DNA of 64,000 nucleotides from an uncultured Isosphaeraceae bacterium (GCA_945957605.1 CAMFLR010000023.1:1-64000), one strand, 5' to 3'; shown: positions 19,540 through 29,739, counted from the stretch's first letter. Notes: generated by a model not told the origin, from the letters alone. Made by a program: numbers and translations.

Positions 19540-20394
19540 TCATCGCGCAAGTTCGTCGCAAATCGCTTCCATATGTTTGGATAATGTGTCCCAGGGATTG
19601 TCGGCTTTGGGGTCATTCAGGCGATACGGGTCATCGGTGATGTAGACCCATCTTGCGTATTTGCGAACCATCGCCAGTTGCTTGGGATCGAACTCGCTCA
19701 TCGAGTGAACCAGCACCGCGCGGGTAAAGGGCGAATGGTCGGCATAACCAGTAATCGGAGTGCCCTTCAGCCGTTTTTCTGCCGGCCAGGTCTCGCCTTC
19801 GTGAACGACAAACACGTCGGCTGCATCGGCGGCAAAATAGCTCGCTGGGGTGTCGGTGCCGGGGTTGGCGATGGTCGGCCAGAACCCGCGACTCTTCGCG
19901 TAAACTTTCAGGTCGGCCTGCTTTTTCACCGACTCGGGCTTGTTGTCGTAAATCATCTCGTCGAAGAAAATCCCCTGCGTGCGAGGATAAAGCTTGAGCC
20001 AGGCGTCGACATCGGCCTGAATCTCCTGCGCAGGACGCTTGCAATAACTTGTGGAGACATAACCAATCACCACGCATCCCGCACCTCGGAGCCGGTCGAT
20101 TGCGATGGCGTAGTTGGGATCGACCTTCGTGCCCGGACCGGATGCAGGGTTGACGATCACCCAGATTGGCACGGTTTCGTAGCGGCGTTTAAGTTCGATG
20201 AGCCGGTTGTATGCTGCGTTCGTTTGGATGTCGGCGGGGTAGACGTAGAGCGGGACGAGAATTCCTGTGCGTTCCTGGGCGCGAAGGTGAAATTGCTGGG
20301 CACGCTCGCGACGCGCGGCCGGGGCGTCTTGCGCGAAGAGCGTTGAGCCGAACGCAAGGAACATGCTGAGGACGATTGCGAGTCGGACTTTCAT
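19540..20394 (-). CDS. Spherulin-4 family protein, secreted
   Basis: A 284-residue protein with a signal peptide (MKVRLAIVLSMFLAFGSTLF, cleavage near AQ). It carries the family's hallmark strands in order: LVPLYVYP, VIVNPASGPG, GYVSTSY, GIFFDEM and, later, ITGYADHSPF. The family (spherulation-specific family 4) has a TIM-barrel-like fold related to glycoside hydrolases, but its activity is uncertain; the Asp-Glu pair in FFDEM is the likely active-site region. I chose ATG 20394, preceded by GAGG, although the frame stays open 183 codons further upstream without protein-like sequence. No other glycan gene lies beside it. Confidence 0.88.
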   Translation of the reverse strand: MKVRLAIVLSMFLAFGSTLFAQDAPAARRERAQQFHLRAQERTGILVPLYVYPADIQTNAAYNRLIELKRRYETVPIWVIVNPASGPGTKVDPNYAIAIDRLRGAGCVVIGYVSTSYCKRPAQEIQADVDAWLKLYPRTQGIFFDEMIYDNKPESVKKQADLKVYAKSRGFWPTIANPGTDTPASYFAADAADVFVVHEGETWPAEKRLKGTPITGYADHSPFTRAVLVHSMSEFDPKQLAMVRKYARWVYITDDPYRLNDPKADNPWDTLSKHMEAICDELAR

Positions 20395-20676
20395 CAATGG
20401 GTTCCTCGATGAATGAGGCCGGTACACTGATACCATGGCAGCAAGGCCTAATGAGGTTCGTTGCGTTCGTTCGCTTCCGAGAAAGGCGACTTTCGATGAC
20501 TCCGGCCGTCTGATTAGACGGCAATGCGTGGGACGGTACAAGCGAATACCAGGCTTTGAGCGGCTGGAAGCCGGTCGACGGTTGGCGGGGGCAACACTCG
20601 TTGCTACCATGAGGCTGACGGCGCCGTTTTTGTGATCGCGCCACCGTTGGGGTTTGGGTCGAGGAGCCGAACTTCC

Positions 20677-21495
20677 ATGACCGAAGCCGAGCCCCAGTAT
20701 CGTCTTGTTGTCTTCGACGAGTTGGACGATCCCAAGCCGGTGCGCGACCTCTTCGTCGAGGTGACGGGCACACACCCGACCGACGCAGCACAGTGGGTGG
20801 CGCGGGTGCCTGGTGTCTGGCCCAAGCCGCTCGACGAACTGTCGACCCGCATCTTGCTCGATCGGCTCTACGAGCTTGAAGTCGCGGCTGAAGCGTGGCG
20901 GGTCGACAAGTTTCCCGAGCTCGGTTCGCCGCGAACCGTTCACTCCGCAAGTTGCGACGAGACAGGCTTTCGCGTGCTCGGATTACGCGGAGAGGCGGCG
21001 CACTGGGTCCCCTGGGACAAGATCGATCTCATCAGCGCCGGTCTCATCGACGCCGAGGACGAGTTTCGCGACGTCTCGCCACCGACCTGGCTGCAAGCGC
21101 TCAATAGCGGCGCCCGGCTGATGCTCGGCCGCAGCCCATCGGGACGTCGCCAGCGTGCGATGCGCGTTCCCCGAGATCCCAAGCCCGAGGTTTTCGTCAT
21201 CAGACGCGATCCCTTGGTCACGTTCCGGATCATCGGCAGTGAAATGAATTACGCGTATCTTGGCGATCGGCTCAAGTCGTCGTCGGTCGAAAACTTCCCG
21301 ATCTTTTTACGCGATCTCTGTTCCCAGGCGACCAAGGCGTACCTGACCTTGCCCACGAAGCACATGCTCGAACAGCAGTTAACCGAGGACGACATTTTCT
21401 GGGACGACCAGTCGCTACTCGACTATACCCATCACCGGCTGCTCTGGAGTTGGTACCGGCGCGACGGCGAAAAAGATCACACCGAAAAATCATGA
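20677..21495 (+). CDS. Conserved hypothetical protein
   Basis: A 272-residue soluble protein with no signal peptide or membrane segment. It is rich in charged residues and tryptophan (HWVPWDKIDLISAGL, FWDDQSLLDYTHHRL). GAGGAG lies before the ATG. I do not recognise a domain. The early LVVFDELDDPKPVRDLF segment and the middle FVIRRDPLVTFRII look like strands of a single globular fold. It is divergent from the spherulin gene, with about 280 bases between. Confidence 0.7.
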   Translation: MTEAEPQYRLVVFDELDDPKPVRDLFVEVTGTHPTDAAQWVARVPGVWPKPLDELSTRILLDRLYELEVAAEAWRVDKFPELGSPRTVHSASCDETGFRVLGLRGEAAHWVPWDKIDLISAGLIDAEDEFRDVSPPTWLQALNSGARLMLGRSPSGRRQRAMRVPRDPKPEVFVIRRDPLVTFRIIGSEMNYAYLGDRLKSSSVENFPIFLRDLCSQATKAYLTLPTKHMLEQQLTEDDIFWDDQSLLDYTHHRLLWSWYRRDGEKDHTEKS

Positions 21496-21601
21496 CGCGA
21501 CTGATTTGATGGGCCGCGCTCCCGCCGAAGAACGCCGATTTTAAGGTGGTGATGCTCCTTCGCAGGCATTTCCTCGCGATCGAATTTAAAGAGGTGGTGA
21601 T

Positions 21602-22588
21602 ATGAGAGTCGCTCGACTTTCTTGCGTCGGTGTGTCACTTGTGGCGACGGTTCTCGCGGTGTGCACACTTGGTGCCGATAAGCCTGCGGCCGATCCTCAG
21701 CGCGAGGCGCTTGAAGTTGAGTTTCGTGCGATTGGTAGCGAATTTCGCAAGCTCGAACGTGCCGTGCTCGACCGTCTCACCGAAATTGAGAAGCGAAACC
21801 AATTCATCCGCTCGCGTAATATTGATTTCGAGATTCGCGAAAAACAAGTAGTGGGCGAAATCGACAGGGCGAAGCTGGAGCGTGAGATCGCAGAAATCCA
21901 GGTGAAGGAATTCACCGATGGAACCGCCGTGCAGGAAGCGGAATCCAACCAGGCAGCAATCCAGGCGGCGACCAAGGCGATCGCACTCAATAAAGAGATG
22001 ATCAAATCAAGGCAGGAACTCATCGATTCGCTCGAAAAACTACCTGCCGAGAAGACAAAACTCGACGCGATTATTGCCGTGCTTCTCTATGAGCAAAAAA
22101 CGCTCATGACCGGCAATCAACTCTCGCTGACGGCTGAGAGTTTTGCGCTGAAGCAGGCACAACTGAAGCAGGAGTTGTTCGAGAAATACGATCGTCGCCG
22201 CCGGCTTTCCGAGCTTAGAGCGAATGTGGAGGGAAAGCGGGCGAACGAGCTGATGAAGCAGGCGAATTGGGGGATGGAACAAGATCGCTACAATCGCAGC
22301 CGACGCGAAATCTCGACACCCGCCGTGCTCACCGACGTCGAAAAAGCCGCACTTCAGCAGTTCCAAACCGCGATGGCCGCGTGGAAAAAGTTCGCCATCA
22401 CCCGTGATCAGGTCCGAAAGGAACCATCGATCCGGCCCGAATCGATCCGACCGTTGATGACGGCTGCAACCGACGCAATTCGCGACGCCCAGCGCGCCTG
22501 GGATGACGCGCAGGATCGTCGTGCCGAAGCGATGGACATTGAGCTCAGCGCGAAACTGAATGCGCTGGGAATCAAGCCAGCGCGATGA
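21602..22588 (+). CDS. Secreted coiled-coil protein
   Basis: A 328-residue protein with a signal peptide (VGVSLVATVLAVCTLGA). Almost all the rest is predicted long helix and coiled coil: Glu/Lys/Arg/Gln/Ala-rich, with few prolines and no glycine-rich loops until near residue 225. It could be a periplasmic rod or tether. No family is recognised. A GAGGTGGTGAT ribosome site precedes the ATG. The gene converges on the M24 peptidase with only 4 bases between stops. Confidence 0.75.
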   Translation: MRVARLSCVGVSLVATVLAVCTLGADKPAADPQREALEVEFRAIGSEFRKLERAVLDRLTEIEKRNQFIRSRNIDFEIREKQVVGEIDRAKLEREIAEIQVKEFTDGTAVQEAESNQAAIQAATKAIALNKEMIKSRQELIDSLEKLPAEKTKLDAIIAVLLYEQKTLMTGNQLSLTAESFALKQAQLKQELFEKYDRRRRLSELRANVEGKRANELMKQANWGMEQDRYNRSRREISTPAVLTDVEKAALQQFQTAMAAWKKFAITRDQVRKEPSIRPESIRPLMTAATDAIRDAQRAWDDAQDRRAEAMDIELSAKLNALGIKPAR

Positions 22589-22592
22589 TCGA

Positions 22593-24014
22593 TCAGGGCA
22601 CCGGCGCGGCCTTCTTCTCTACCTGCTCGACTCCGCTGGGGATTTTCGCCGACAGCTTCTTGAGCCCGGTAATCGTGACGAGATAGTCGTCCTCGATCCG
22701 CACGCCAAACCCTTCGCTGGGAATGTAAATCCCCGGCTCGATCGTGAACACCGCGCCGACGGGCAGCGGCTTGCCGCCAGCGCCGACGTCGTGCACGTCC
22801 ATTCCCAGATAATGCCCAAGACCGTGCGTGAAGAAGTGGTCGATCGACATCTCGACGCCGTTCTCGTCCTTCGCCTTCAATGGGCTTTCACGGAAGAAGT
22901 CGTGCGCGATTTTGCTTTGCGACATCAGCGACGTTTTGCCCAACTCGAACGAGTCAGCAACCTTTGTTTGACAATCTAACACAAGCTGGTAGATCGCCCG
23001 CTGACGTTCGGTGAACTTGCCGCTGACGGGGTAAGTTCGTGTGATATCGGCTGAGTAATAGCCGTATTCCGCGCCAATATCGACGACGACAAGCTCACCG
23101 TCGCGCATCGTCCGTCGATTCGTGTTGTAGTGCAAAATCGTCGAGTTCAGCCCCGAGCCGACGATCGACGGGAACCCCGCGCGGCTGCCTCCGCCACCAA
23201 TGAACGCACTCAGAATCGCGCCCTCAATTCGATATTCTGGGACGTCATCGGCGATGAGCCGACGCGCCTGCGTTTGGGCATCGGCCGTGAGTGCAATCGC
23301 CTTGCGAATCAGGCTGATTTCGCTCGGTGACTTGACTGTGCGCAGCTCGCCGAGCATCGGGGCGAGGTCGCGAAATCGCGTGGTGGGGGCGGCTTCGCGC
23401 AAGAGTCGCGTGAGTGCGGCCGATGCGCCTGGAGTTGCTGGCCGTGGCTCAGGTGAGAGGAGGTAAACCAGTGCGCCACCGTCGCCGAACGTCCGTTTTC
23501 CGGGGTCGCCAATTGCTGTGAAAAGGTCGCCCATGAATGAAGCGATTGGCTCCACATTCTCGCAGCCGGTCAGCTTCGCGGCGTCGTCGCCGTGTCCCAA
23601 CTTGGGGCCGGTCCAGCGCTCTTCGGATGTGTTGCGTTTGGGAAGGTAAAGCACCTCGCGGTTTTCGCCTGGCCAGAGGATCAGCGCAGCACGCGGGAGG
23701 TCGATGCCGGTGAGATACGCAAACATGTTCGATTGACGAAAACGTCCATCTTCTGAGTCGGCGTTTTCGCCGACCAGCACAATCACGACATTGGCCGCTT
23801 TTCTGGTTCGTTCGCCCTCGGGCTTGTCGCGAGCCACCGTGCTGATTGATTCGGCGTCGCGCACTCGCTTCATGAGTGCGGCACGACGAGCTTTGTATTC
23901 GCTCACGGGTTGATCGAGCAGCATGCTCTCGTCTTTGGCGAAAGCGCCTGAAGACGTAAGAAGCACTAGGAACGCAGTCAGCGCAACCGTTCGGTGGAGT
24001 GTGAGCTTGAGCAT
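22593..24014 (-). CDS. Xaa-Pro aminopeptidase (M24), exported
   Basis: A 473-residue peptidase that removes N-terminal residues before proline. A signal peptide (hydrophobic core about residues 10-22, cleavage after SGAFA) sends it out of the cytoplasm. The N-terminal creatinase-like domain spans about 30-220. The pita-bread catalytic domain has all five metal ligands in order: Asp in VVVDIGAEYG (about 310), Asp in YSADITRTYP (about 321), His in GLGHYLGMDVHD (about 397), Glu in TIEPGIY (about 424) and Glu in VRIEDDYLV (about 440). It probably works on peptides in the periplasm. The ribosome site is weak; a GTG three codons upstream is an alternative start. Confidence 0.92.
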   Translation of the reverse strand: MLKLTLHRTVALTAFLVLLTSSGAFAKDESMLLDQPVSEYKARRAALMKRVRDAESISTVARDKPEGERTRKAANVVIVLVGENADSEDGRFRQSNMFAYLTGIDLPRAALILWPGENREVLYLPKRNTSEERWTGPKLGHGDDAAKLTGCENVEPIASFMGDLFTAIGDPGKRTFGDGGALVYLLSPEPRPATPGASAALTRLLREAAPTTRFRDLAPMLGELRTVKSPSEISLIRKAIALTADAQTQARRLIADDVPEYRIEGAILSAFIGGGGSRAGFPSIVGSGLNSTILHYNTNRRTMRDGELVVVDIGAEYGYYSADITRTYPVSGKFTERQRAIYQLVLDCQTKVADSFELGKTSLMSQSKIAHDFFRESPLKAKDENGVEMSIDHFFTHGLGHYLGMDVHDVGAGGKPLPVGAVFTIEPGIYIPSEGFGVRIEDDYLVTITGLKKLSAKIPSGVEQVEKKAAPVP

Positions 24015-24458
24015 GGTTGGCACCTGTGGACGGAGGTTGCGGCGGCGCAGCGGGCTGAAGAGCTTCTTCTATTTTTGCGATTCGAACGAGGAAACCACAA
24101 GAAAAACACAGTGTGCGGATGGGTTTTCTCGCGGAATGATGGAACGCGACTTTTTGCTTGACCGCGATTTTGAGGCGACGTCTAATGATGCAATCTGGCT
24201 CGGCCTGGCGATGTTTTGACGCGATCCTGTGCCACCCGAGTCGCTCGTACACACGAGGCCCATGGTTGGAACAATTTCACATTGGAAGGCGGGTTCGATT
24301 CCTGTCTGTTTCGTGTGCCTTATTTGATTGCGCAAGGCGGTTACGATTCGACCGGTTTGTTACTGGGGCAACCTGAAGCGCGACGGTTTCCGCAAATGTG
24401 AATGTGCCTTTACGTCGCGCCTGGTGGTTTCGCCCCAGGCGAAAGGTAAGGTACGGGC
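24015..24458. other. Intergenic region between divergent genes
   Basis: About 440 bases separating the M24 peptidase and lipase-like genes. Short open frames here look random. I found no clear hairpin or promoter. Confidence 0.4.
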
Positions 24459-26219
24459 ATGAGCTCGCCATTCACCGCGGTGATCTACTTTCACGGCATG
24501 GGCAGCCAGCGAAGGCTCGAAGAAACAAGCCGTTTGATCGACTCGCTCGACAAGCATTCTCGCACGATCAATTCATGGCTTGCCGGTGTGACGTGCCACG
24601 TCGAACCGTCGCTCGTCGTCCCTGACGAAATGGTGCAGTTCATCCGCACGGTGCATCGCCCTCAGAACGGGTCAGGTTCGGCAAATCCGCGCAGTCTACC
24701 GCACGTTCAATTTTATGAAGGATACTGGGCCCCAATTACCGCAAAAGGTGTGAAACCCTGGACGGTTTTCTGGTGGCTGCTCACGCAGGCGTTCCGACCG
24801 TTTACCGTGCTCCGTAGCGAGTGGCGGACCCATGCACGATTACGACGCGCTGCGCTTCGCGAACTGCACGATATGCATCTTCGGCTCGGTCCAAAAAGGA
24901 GCTTTTCAGAGCAAGTCAGGCGTGTGAAGTTTTGGAAGAACCAACCGCTCATCCGCATGACTGCCAGCGATGTCCGGCAGTTGCTTCGAGCGTATCAGCT
25001 ATTCGAAGGGTTGGGGGCGCGTCGCAATTTTCCCGACGGAAAGTATTGCGACTTCCGCGAATTTCTCGATGCGCGTTTGCGTATGCAGCTTACGATCTCT
25101 GCCGCCCAGCGCGACGTCATGCTTCGCGCCGCCGACCATTGGCGTCAGCACGCGTTCGACGTTGAAATCCGCAACCTGTTCCTGCTCTGGACGATGTTGC
25201 TGTTCATCCTCGTCATCTCATTGACCGGGATCGTTCTGGCGTCCCTTTTTATCGCCTCCGTTCAGAACTCGTCGTTCTTCAAATCGTTGGTCGAATACGC
25301 CAAACAGGCCGACGGTAAGTCGCAAGATCTCTTCAACATCACCGCCCCCACCTTGCTGGCATTTATCATCTCAGCGATCGGTATCCCTGTCTTTCTACAG
25401 CGCTACCTGGGCGACGTTGTTTTTTGGTGCACATATGAAGAGACTGACGTCCGGTTCGCAAAGCGCCGTGAGATTCTCGACTTCGGCGTGAAGGTGATCA
25501 AGCACGTCATCAAAAACCCCAAGTGCGAACGCGTCGTCATCGTTGCCCACAGCCTTGGTACGGCGATTGCGCACGACGTGCTGCTCGAGCTTGGAAAAGA
25601 CGACTGGGCGCGAACACACAACTTGGCGGGCTTCAACATCGTTTCGACCCAGCAGCTCAACAAGATCGAGCACTTTGTGACGGCAGGAAGTCCGATCGAC
25701 AAGATTCACTACTTCTTCGAGAGCGACGCTGGCAGTTCGCACCGTTATGTGCGGGTGACCGACACACTTCGTGGCGACATGGGGCGAAAACCGTTCGGCA
25801 ACAATAACAACAAGCCGTTTCTGCACTGGATCAATTTTTGGGACAAGGCCGACATTATTAGCGGATCGCTCGAAAGTCCGCCGAACGCGACCGACACCGA
25901 AGTGCTGGTGAACAACGTCGAGGTAAGCAACGGCCATCTCTCGCCAGGCGCTGCGCATACGACCTACTTTGAAAACGACACAGTCATTGACCATTTATTC
26001 AAGATGATTTATCGCAATGAGTATTCCTACCACGTCCTCTCCCAGCAGACGCCACGGCCCGTTCAGAATGTGAACTACGCTCCCGCGAATCTCTCTCGCG
26101 GAACGGGCTGGAAGTGGACACGCCTTGTGCAAGGCATCGTGCTGGCGATGCCCTGGATCGCGTTCATCGGGTTGGTTTATGCCATCAGCTCGGTGATTGC
26201 TCGTTTAGTGACGCGATAA
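24459..26219 (+). CDS. Membrane-associated lipase-like alpha/beta hydrolase
   Basis: A 586-residue protein. HGMGS at residues 12-16 resembles the oxyanion motif of lipases, and AHSLGTAIAHD (about 360-370) is a nucleophile elbow with its serine. About 340 residues lie between them, much longer than in a simple hydrolase. That insert contains two membrane segments (about 237-263 and 295-312), and a third ends the protein (about 560-583). The first helix is preceded by a charged, Arg-rich region. I do not recognise a named family; it is probably a membrane-bound hydrolase of lipids or other acyl substrates. It converges on the CRTAC1-like gene three bases from its stop. Confidence 0.72.
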   Translation: MSSPFTAVIYFHGMGSQRRLEETSRLIDSLDKHSRTINSWLAGVTCHVEPSLVVPDEMVQFIRTVHRPQNGSGSANPRSLPHVQFYEGYWAPITAKGVKPWTVFWWLLTQAFRPFTVLRSEWRTHARLRRAALRELHDMHLRLGPKRSFSEQVRRVKFWKNQPLIRMTASDVRQLLRAYQLFEGLGARRNFPDGKYCDFREFLDARLRMQLTISAAQRDVMLRAADHWRQHAFDVEIRNLFLLWTMLLFILVISLTGIVLASLFIASVQNSSFFKSLVEYAKQADGKSQDLFNITAPTLLAFIISAIGIPVFLQRYLGDVVFWCTYEETDVRFAKRREILDFGVKVIKHVIKNPKCERVVIVAHSLGTAIAHDVLLELGKDDWARTHNLAGFNIVSTQQLNKIEHFVTAGSPIDKIHYFFESDAGSSHRYVRVTDTLRGDMGRKPFGNNNNKPFLHWINFWDKADIISGSLESPPNATDTEVLVNNVEVSNGHLSPGAAHTTYFENDTVIDHLFKMIYRNEYSYHVLSQQTPRPVQNVNYAPANLSRGTGWKWTRLVQGIVLAMPWIAFIGLVYAISSVIARLVTR

Positions 26220-26222
26220 TGC

Positions 26223-29096
26223 CTAGCGAGCGGTTCCCGCCCCTTCTACGAGGCGATGGATGCGGTCGACTGCGAGACCGGCGAAGCGTTCGACGCGTCC
26301 CGACGGCCAGTGGACCTCGACGGAATCGATCTTGCTCGCGTTGCCCAGTCCCAAATGAACGCGTCCGTCGCACGCGGAAAGATAGCTGCCGCCGCCGGCA
26401 CGAACGGCAACTTGCTTGCGCCCGCCCGATTCAACTGTGACGACGGCGCCCACGGCGTCACGCGGGGATTTCGTTCCCTGGAGTTGAAACGTCAACCAGT
26501 GGCGTTCTTTCAGGTCAGTTTGATTGTGGAAGTAGACGAGTGGACGCGTTTGGTCGATAAGCACAAGATCTTCACGGCCGTCGTTATCGAGATCACCGCG
26601 CGCGAGCCCGCGTCCCAGACGAGGAATCGTCCAGGGTTCGCCGGCGGTTCGCGTGGCGTCGACCAAGCGCCCGCGCGGCCCGTTGAGTAAGAGTTGCGTG
26701 GGCATCTCGTATGAAACGCTTGGCGTAAGGTCATCGACGTGGCCGTTTGCGGTCGCAAGGTCGATGTGCCCGTCGTTATCGGCGTCGAACGCAACGAGAC
26801 CGAAGCCAAGCATGAACCGAGACGGAACTTTCAGGCCAATCGCGGTCGACTCATCGCCAAACGAACCGCCGCCGAGGTTGCGATAAAAAGTGGTCGATTC
26901 GCCGTAAAAATTGGTGACGAGCAGGTCGAGCCTGCCATCGCCGTCGACGTCGGCACACGCAGTTCCCATTCCGGCCTGAAAACCGCCGGCGGCGTTGCAG
27001 GCGACTCCGCTGGCGACGCCCATTTCCTCGAACTTCATGCCGCCGCGATTGATGAGCAAGTAATTCGCCGTTGTGTCGTTCGCAACGAACAGGTCGATCT
27101 TGCCATCATCGTTGACATCGGCGGCAACCACGCCGAGACCACGGCCATTTGTGTCGACGAGGCCCGATTCGGCCGTCACGTCGACAAATTTGCCGCCATC
27201 GTTGCGAAAGATGTGATCCTGCAGCGCAGGGAAGTGGCGAGGGTCGCAGTAGTGCGGCTCGGTGCGGTCGGGCAGGCGGCAAATGAGAGGATTTTTTAGG
27301 TCGAAACTGAGGTAGTGGCAGACGTAAAGGTCGAGGTCGCCATCATTGTCGAGGTCGGCGAATGCGGACGAGGTCGGCCAGTCGCGATCGCCGACGAAAC
27401 CGAATCGTGTGGTCGCATCCTCGAACGTACCGTCGCCTTTATTTCGGTAGAGAGCGTAAGAACGCCATCTTGTAACGAATAGGTCGGCGCATCCGTCGTT
27501 ATCGACGTCCCCTACGCTCACGCCGTGGCCGTATCCGCCCGGGAATCGCGCCAGGCCGGTTCGTTCGGTCACATCTTCGAACTTTCCATTTCCCAGGTTG
27601 CGAAACAGGCGGTCGCCCATCGTCGGCGCAGGTGATTCGGCGGGAGGGAATGTGCCCCCTTGCACGGCGTAAACATCGAGCCAGCCGTCGTTGTCGTAGT
27701 CGATCAGGCCGATGCCGCCCGACATGGTTTCGGGTAAGAGCCGCGACGCACTTCGGCCGTTATTGAAGCGAAACTTGAGACCCGCCGACTTTGCATCGTC
27801 GCGGAATGTCATGGCGATCGATTGCTTGGACGGAGCGTTCTGATTCGGGCTGCTGGCGCCGATGTCGGCGAGTGTTTCGGCGAGCGTTGTATTTTGGCCG
27901 GCGAGTGTTTCGTCGGGTTTGAGCCGAGCATCGAGCCGTGCGATGGCGTCTGAGGCACCGGCGTCGAACACCATGCTCCACCAACCTCGCGCCTCGAAGT
28001 CGCGACCAAGCGTTTCAGCGAGTCTTGCAAGCTCGGCGTAGGCCTGCGGCTGCGGCGGATTGGCGAGAAGCTGGCGATAGCGTTCTCGCGCTGTATCACC
28101 TTCCGATTTCTTGCGGCGAAGTGCGATCGCACGAGTGTTGTCGCCTCGCGCACTCGCGAGCGCGGCGAGGCGATCGAGCGGAAACGGGTCGAAAGGATAC
28201 TGGTCGATGAGCCGTCCCAGCGCCTGTTCTTCTGCGGATCGGTTGCCAGTTTCGGCGGTCAACCAGGCCACGAGCCCCAGGCGTTCGCGCGAATCGAGTG
28301 CAGAAGCCTTCATGTCTTTTGCGGCTGCGAGAACGACATCACTCCGATGCGCCGCGAGTCCCCATCGCAACGCGGCAGATGCAACTGCATGATCCCCTGA
28401 CTTCGCCGCGCGACATCGTTCGATTAAGGTTTCGGCTGCGGCAAGGTTTCCCTCGCGCGATTCGAGATTCGCGCGTCCCAGCCAAACGCGATCATCCTGC
28501 GGCGACTTCGCAGCCGCTTCATCAAGCGACGATCTCACCTCGGCGATTGGCACCGGCTCGTGGTCGAGCAGCCATAATTCGCGCAGCATCACGGCCCGGT
28601 CCCGCCCTTGCCGCCAGTCGTCCTGCAAGAGCGTTCGCACTTCATCGAGGCGTCCCTCATGCCGATACAGCTTCGCGAGCAACTCGCGGGCGTACAGTGA
28701 GGACTTCGAGCGATCGCGAATCCGCGCTTCCAGCAAACGCTCGGCCTCGGCGAATCGTCCAAATGCCGTGATGAGTAGCTCAGCGCGTTCGTCGCACGCC
28801 ATCTTTGCGAACTCGCCGTCATTTTCGAGTCGCGACCATGCATCGATTGCGGCTTGCGGATGCTTGAGAGCATACTCGCATTTACCAATTTGATAGACGA
28901 CTTGCTGATTGGCGGGATTGGCACGTTCGAGCGAGATGAGCAAAGTGCGTGCGGCCTCGATTTTCCCTTGTTCTTGAAGCTCTTTCGCCTGAACAAGAGA
29001 CGATTGAAACTGCCACGACGCGTAGGCGCGCCAGCACAAAAAGCTTGCCAGCAGGCCAAGAACGATAAGCGCAGGCGGACCCAATGGGCGTCGCAT
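26223..29096 (-). CDS. CRTAC1-like protein: TPR, FG-GAP repeats, ASPIC/UnbV
   Basis: A 957-residue exported protein. An N-terminal membrane helix (PPALIVLGLLASFLCW) is followed by TPR-like helical repeats to about residue 400. A seven-bladed FG-GAP/VCBS propeller then fills about 430-870, with repeated D-x-D-N-D-G-x-x-D calcium loops (for example DYDNDGWLDVYAV and DVDGDGRLDLLVT). The ASPIC/UnbV domain closes the protein (VRAGGGSYLSACDGRVHLGLG, then VEVHWPSGRVE). This architecture is frequent in planctomycetes and acidobacteria and is thought to act at the cell surface in adhesion or binding; the ligand is unknown. Confidence 0.92.
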   Translation of the reverse strand: MRRPLGPPALIVLGLLASFLCWRAYASWQFQSSLVQAKELQEQGKIEAARTLLISLERANPANQQVVYQIGKCEYALKHPQAAIDAWSRLENDGEFAKMACDERAELLITAFGRFAEAERLLEARIRDRSKSSLYARELLAKLYRHEGRLDEVRTLLQDDWRQGRDRAVMLRELWLLDHEPVPIAEVRSSLDEAAAKSPQDDRVWLGRANLESREGNLAAAETLIERCRAAKSGDHAVASAALRWGLAAHRSDVVLAAAKDMKASALDSRERLGLVAWLTAETGNRSAEEQALGRLIDQYPFDPFPLDRLAALASARGDNTRAIALRRKKSEGDTARERYRQLLANPPQPQAYAELARLAETLGRDFEARGWWSMVFDAGASDAIARLDARLKPDETLAGQNTTLAETLADIGASSPNQNAPSKQSIAMTFRDDAKSAGLKFRFNNGRSASRLLPETMSGGIGLIDYDNDGWLDVYAVQGGTFPPAESPAPTMGDRLFRNLGNGKFEDVTERTGLARFPGGYGHGVSVGDVDNDGCADLFVTRWRSYALYRNKGDGTFEDATTRFGFVGDRDWPTSSAFADLDNDGDLDLYVCHYLSFDLKNPLICRLPDRTEPHYCDPRHFPALQDHIFRNDGGKFVDVTAESGLVDTNGRGLGVVAADVNDDGKIDLFVANDTTANYLLINRGGMKFEEMGVASGVACNAAGGFQAGMGTACADVDGDGRLDLLVTNFYGESTTFYRNLGGGSFGDESTAIGLKVPSRFMLGFGLVAFDADNDGHIDLATANGHVDDLTPSVSYEMPTQLLLNGPRGRLVDATRTAGEPWTIPRLGRGLARGDLDNDGREDLVLIDQTRPLVYFHNQTDLKERHWLTFQLQGTKSPRDAVGAVVTVESGGRKQVAVRAGGGSYLSACDGRVHLGLGNASKIDSVEVHWPSGRVERFAGLAVDRIHRLVEGAGTAR

Positions 29097-29243
29097 GTCG
29101 CGTCTCTTTACTCAAGATCGGTTTCGTGAATGAGATGTGTAGCTTCAGCGTATCTTAGCGCGAGCGTGCGCTCAATAACACTTCGGTCGAAGTCGAACAA
29201 CCCATCAGGAAAGATGAATCGAAACGCTTCGTCGCAATCGACC

Positions 29244-29273
29244 TTGGCCCGAGTCGTTGCGATCGATTAAGAT
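29244..29273 (+). promoter_or_regulatory. Possible tRNA-Leu promoter
   Basis: TTGGCC, an 18-base spacer and TAAGAT. Transcription would start about 15 bases before the tRNA. The match is moderate and rests on position. Confidence 0.35.
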
Positions 29274-29298
29274 AGGAATCGTCGGCGACGACGCGTGA

Positions 29299-29380
29299 GC
29301 GAGAGTGGCGGAACTGGCAGACGCGCAGGATTTAGGTTCCTGTACCGAAAGGTGTAAGGGTTCGACTCCCTTCTCTCGCA
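29299..29380 (+). tRNA. tRNA-Leu (anticodon UAG)
   Basis: An 82-base cloverleaf. The acceptor arm GCGAGAG pairs with CTCTCGC and the discriminator is A. The anticodon arm CAGGA/TCCTG holds the loop TTTAGGT, giving anticodon TAG, which reads CUN leucine codons. A long variable arm (TACC-GAAA-GGTG) marks it as a class II tRNA, and the T-arm is AAGGG-TTCGACT-CCCTT. The 3' CCA is not encoded. Leucine fits the class II shape and anticodon. Confidence 0.95.
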
Positions 29381-29739
29381 TTCTTAAAGCTGGCTTGTAC
29401 TTGTGGCAATTGGTCTTAAAGTTTCACTTTGTAATTGGTAAGAACCCGGACATAGCTTCGATTGGTCACGATTTGTGCACGGATTGGTAGTTTTCGCGCC
29501 GTTTTTGATTCTCTTGGTCAGCCGCAAGCCTTCACGCTTGCTTTGATGACGACGATTGAAGTGAAGGCGAATGCCTCGCGGGTTGATTACTTGCTCATGC
29601 GACTGAAGCAAGAGCTCATGTGAGATCCGAGGAGTGCACGTGTCAGCGCGTTCTTCAAAAGCGACGGGACTGTTTCAAGTCGGACTCACAACACGTTGCG
29701 CAGACGAAGTAATCAGCCTTTCGAGCCATTGCGATTGAT
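29381..29739. other. Intergenic region after tRNA-Leu
   Basis: About 360 bases. I see no gene, no attachment-site-like repeat of the tRNA 3' end and no integrase nearby, so the tRNA does not appear to be an integration site here. Confidence 0.45.

Noticed and set aside
29299..29380. tRNA-Leu as an integration site
   Set aside because: No integrase and no repeat of the tRNA 3' end was seen downstream.
29305..29490. Short frame starting MAELADAQDLGS over the tRNA
   Set aside because: This is the translation of a tRNA-Leu gene, a familiar false protein.
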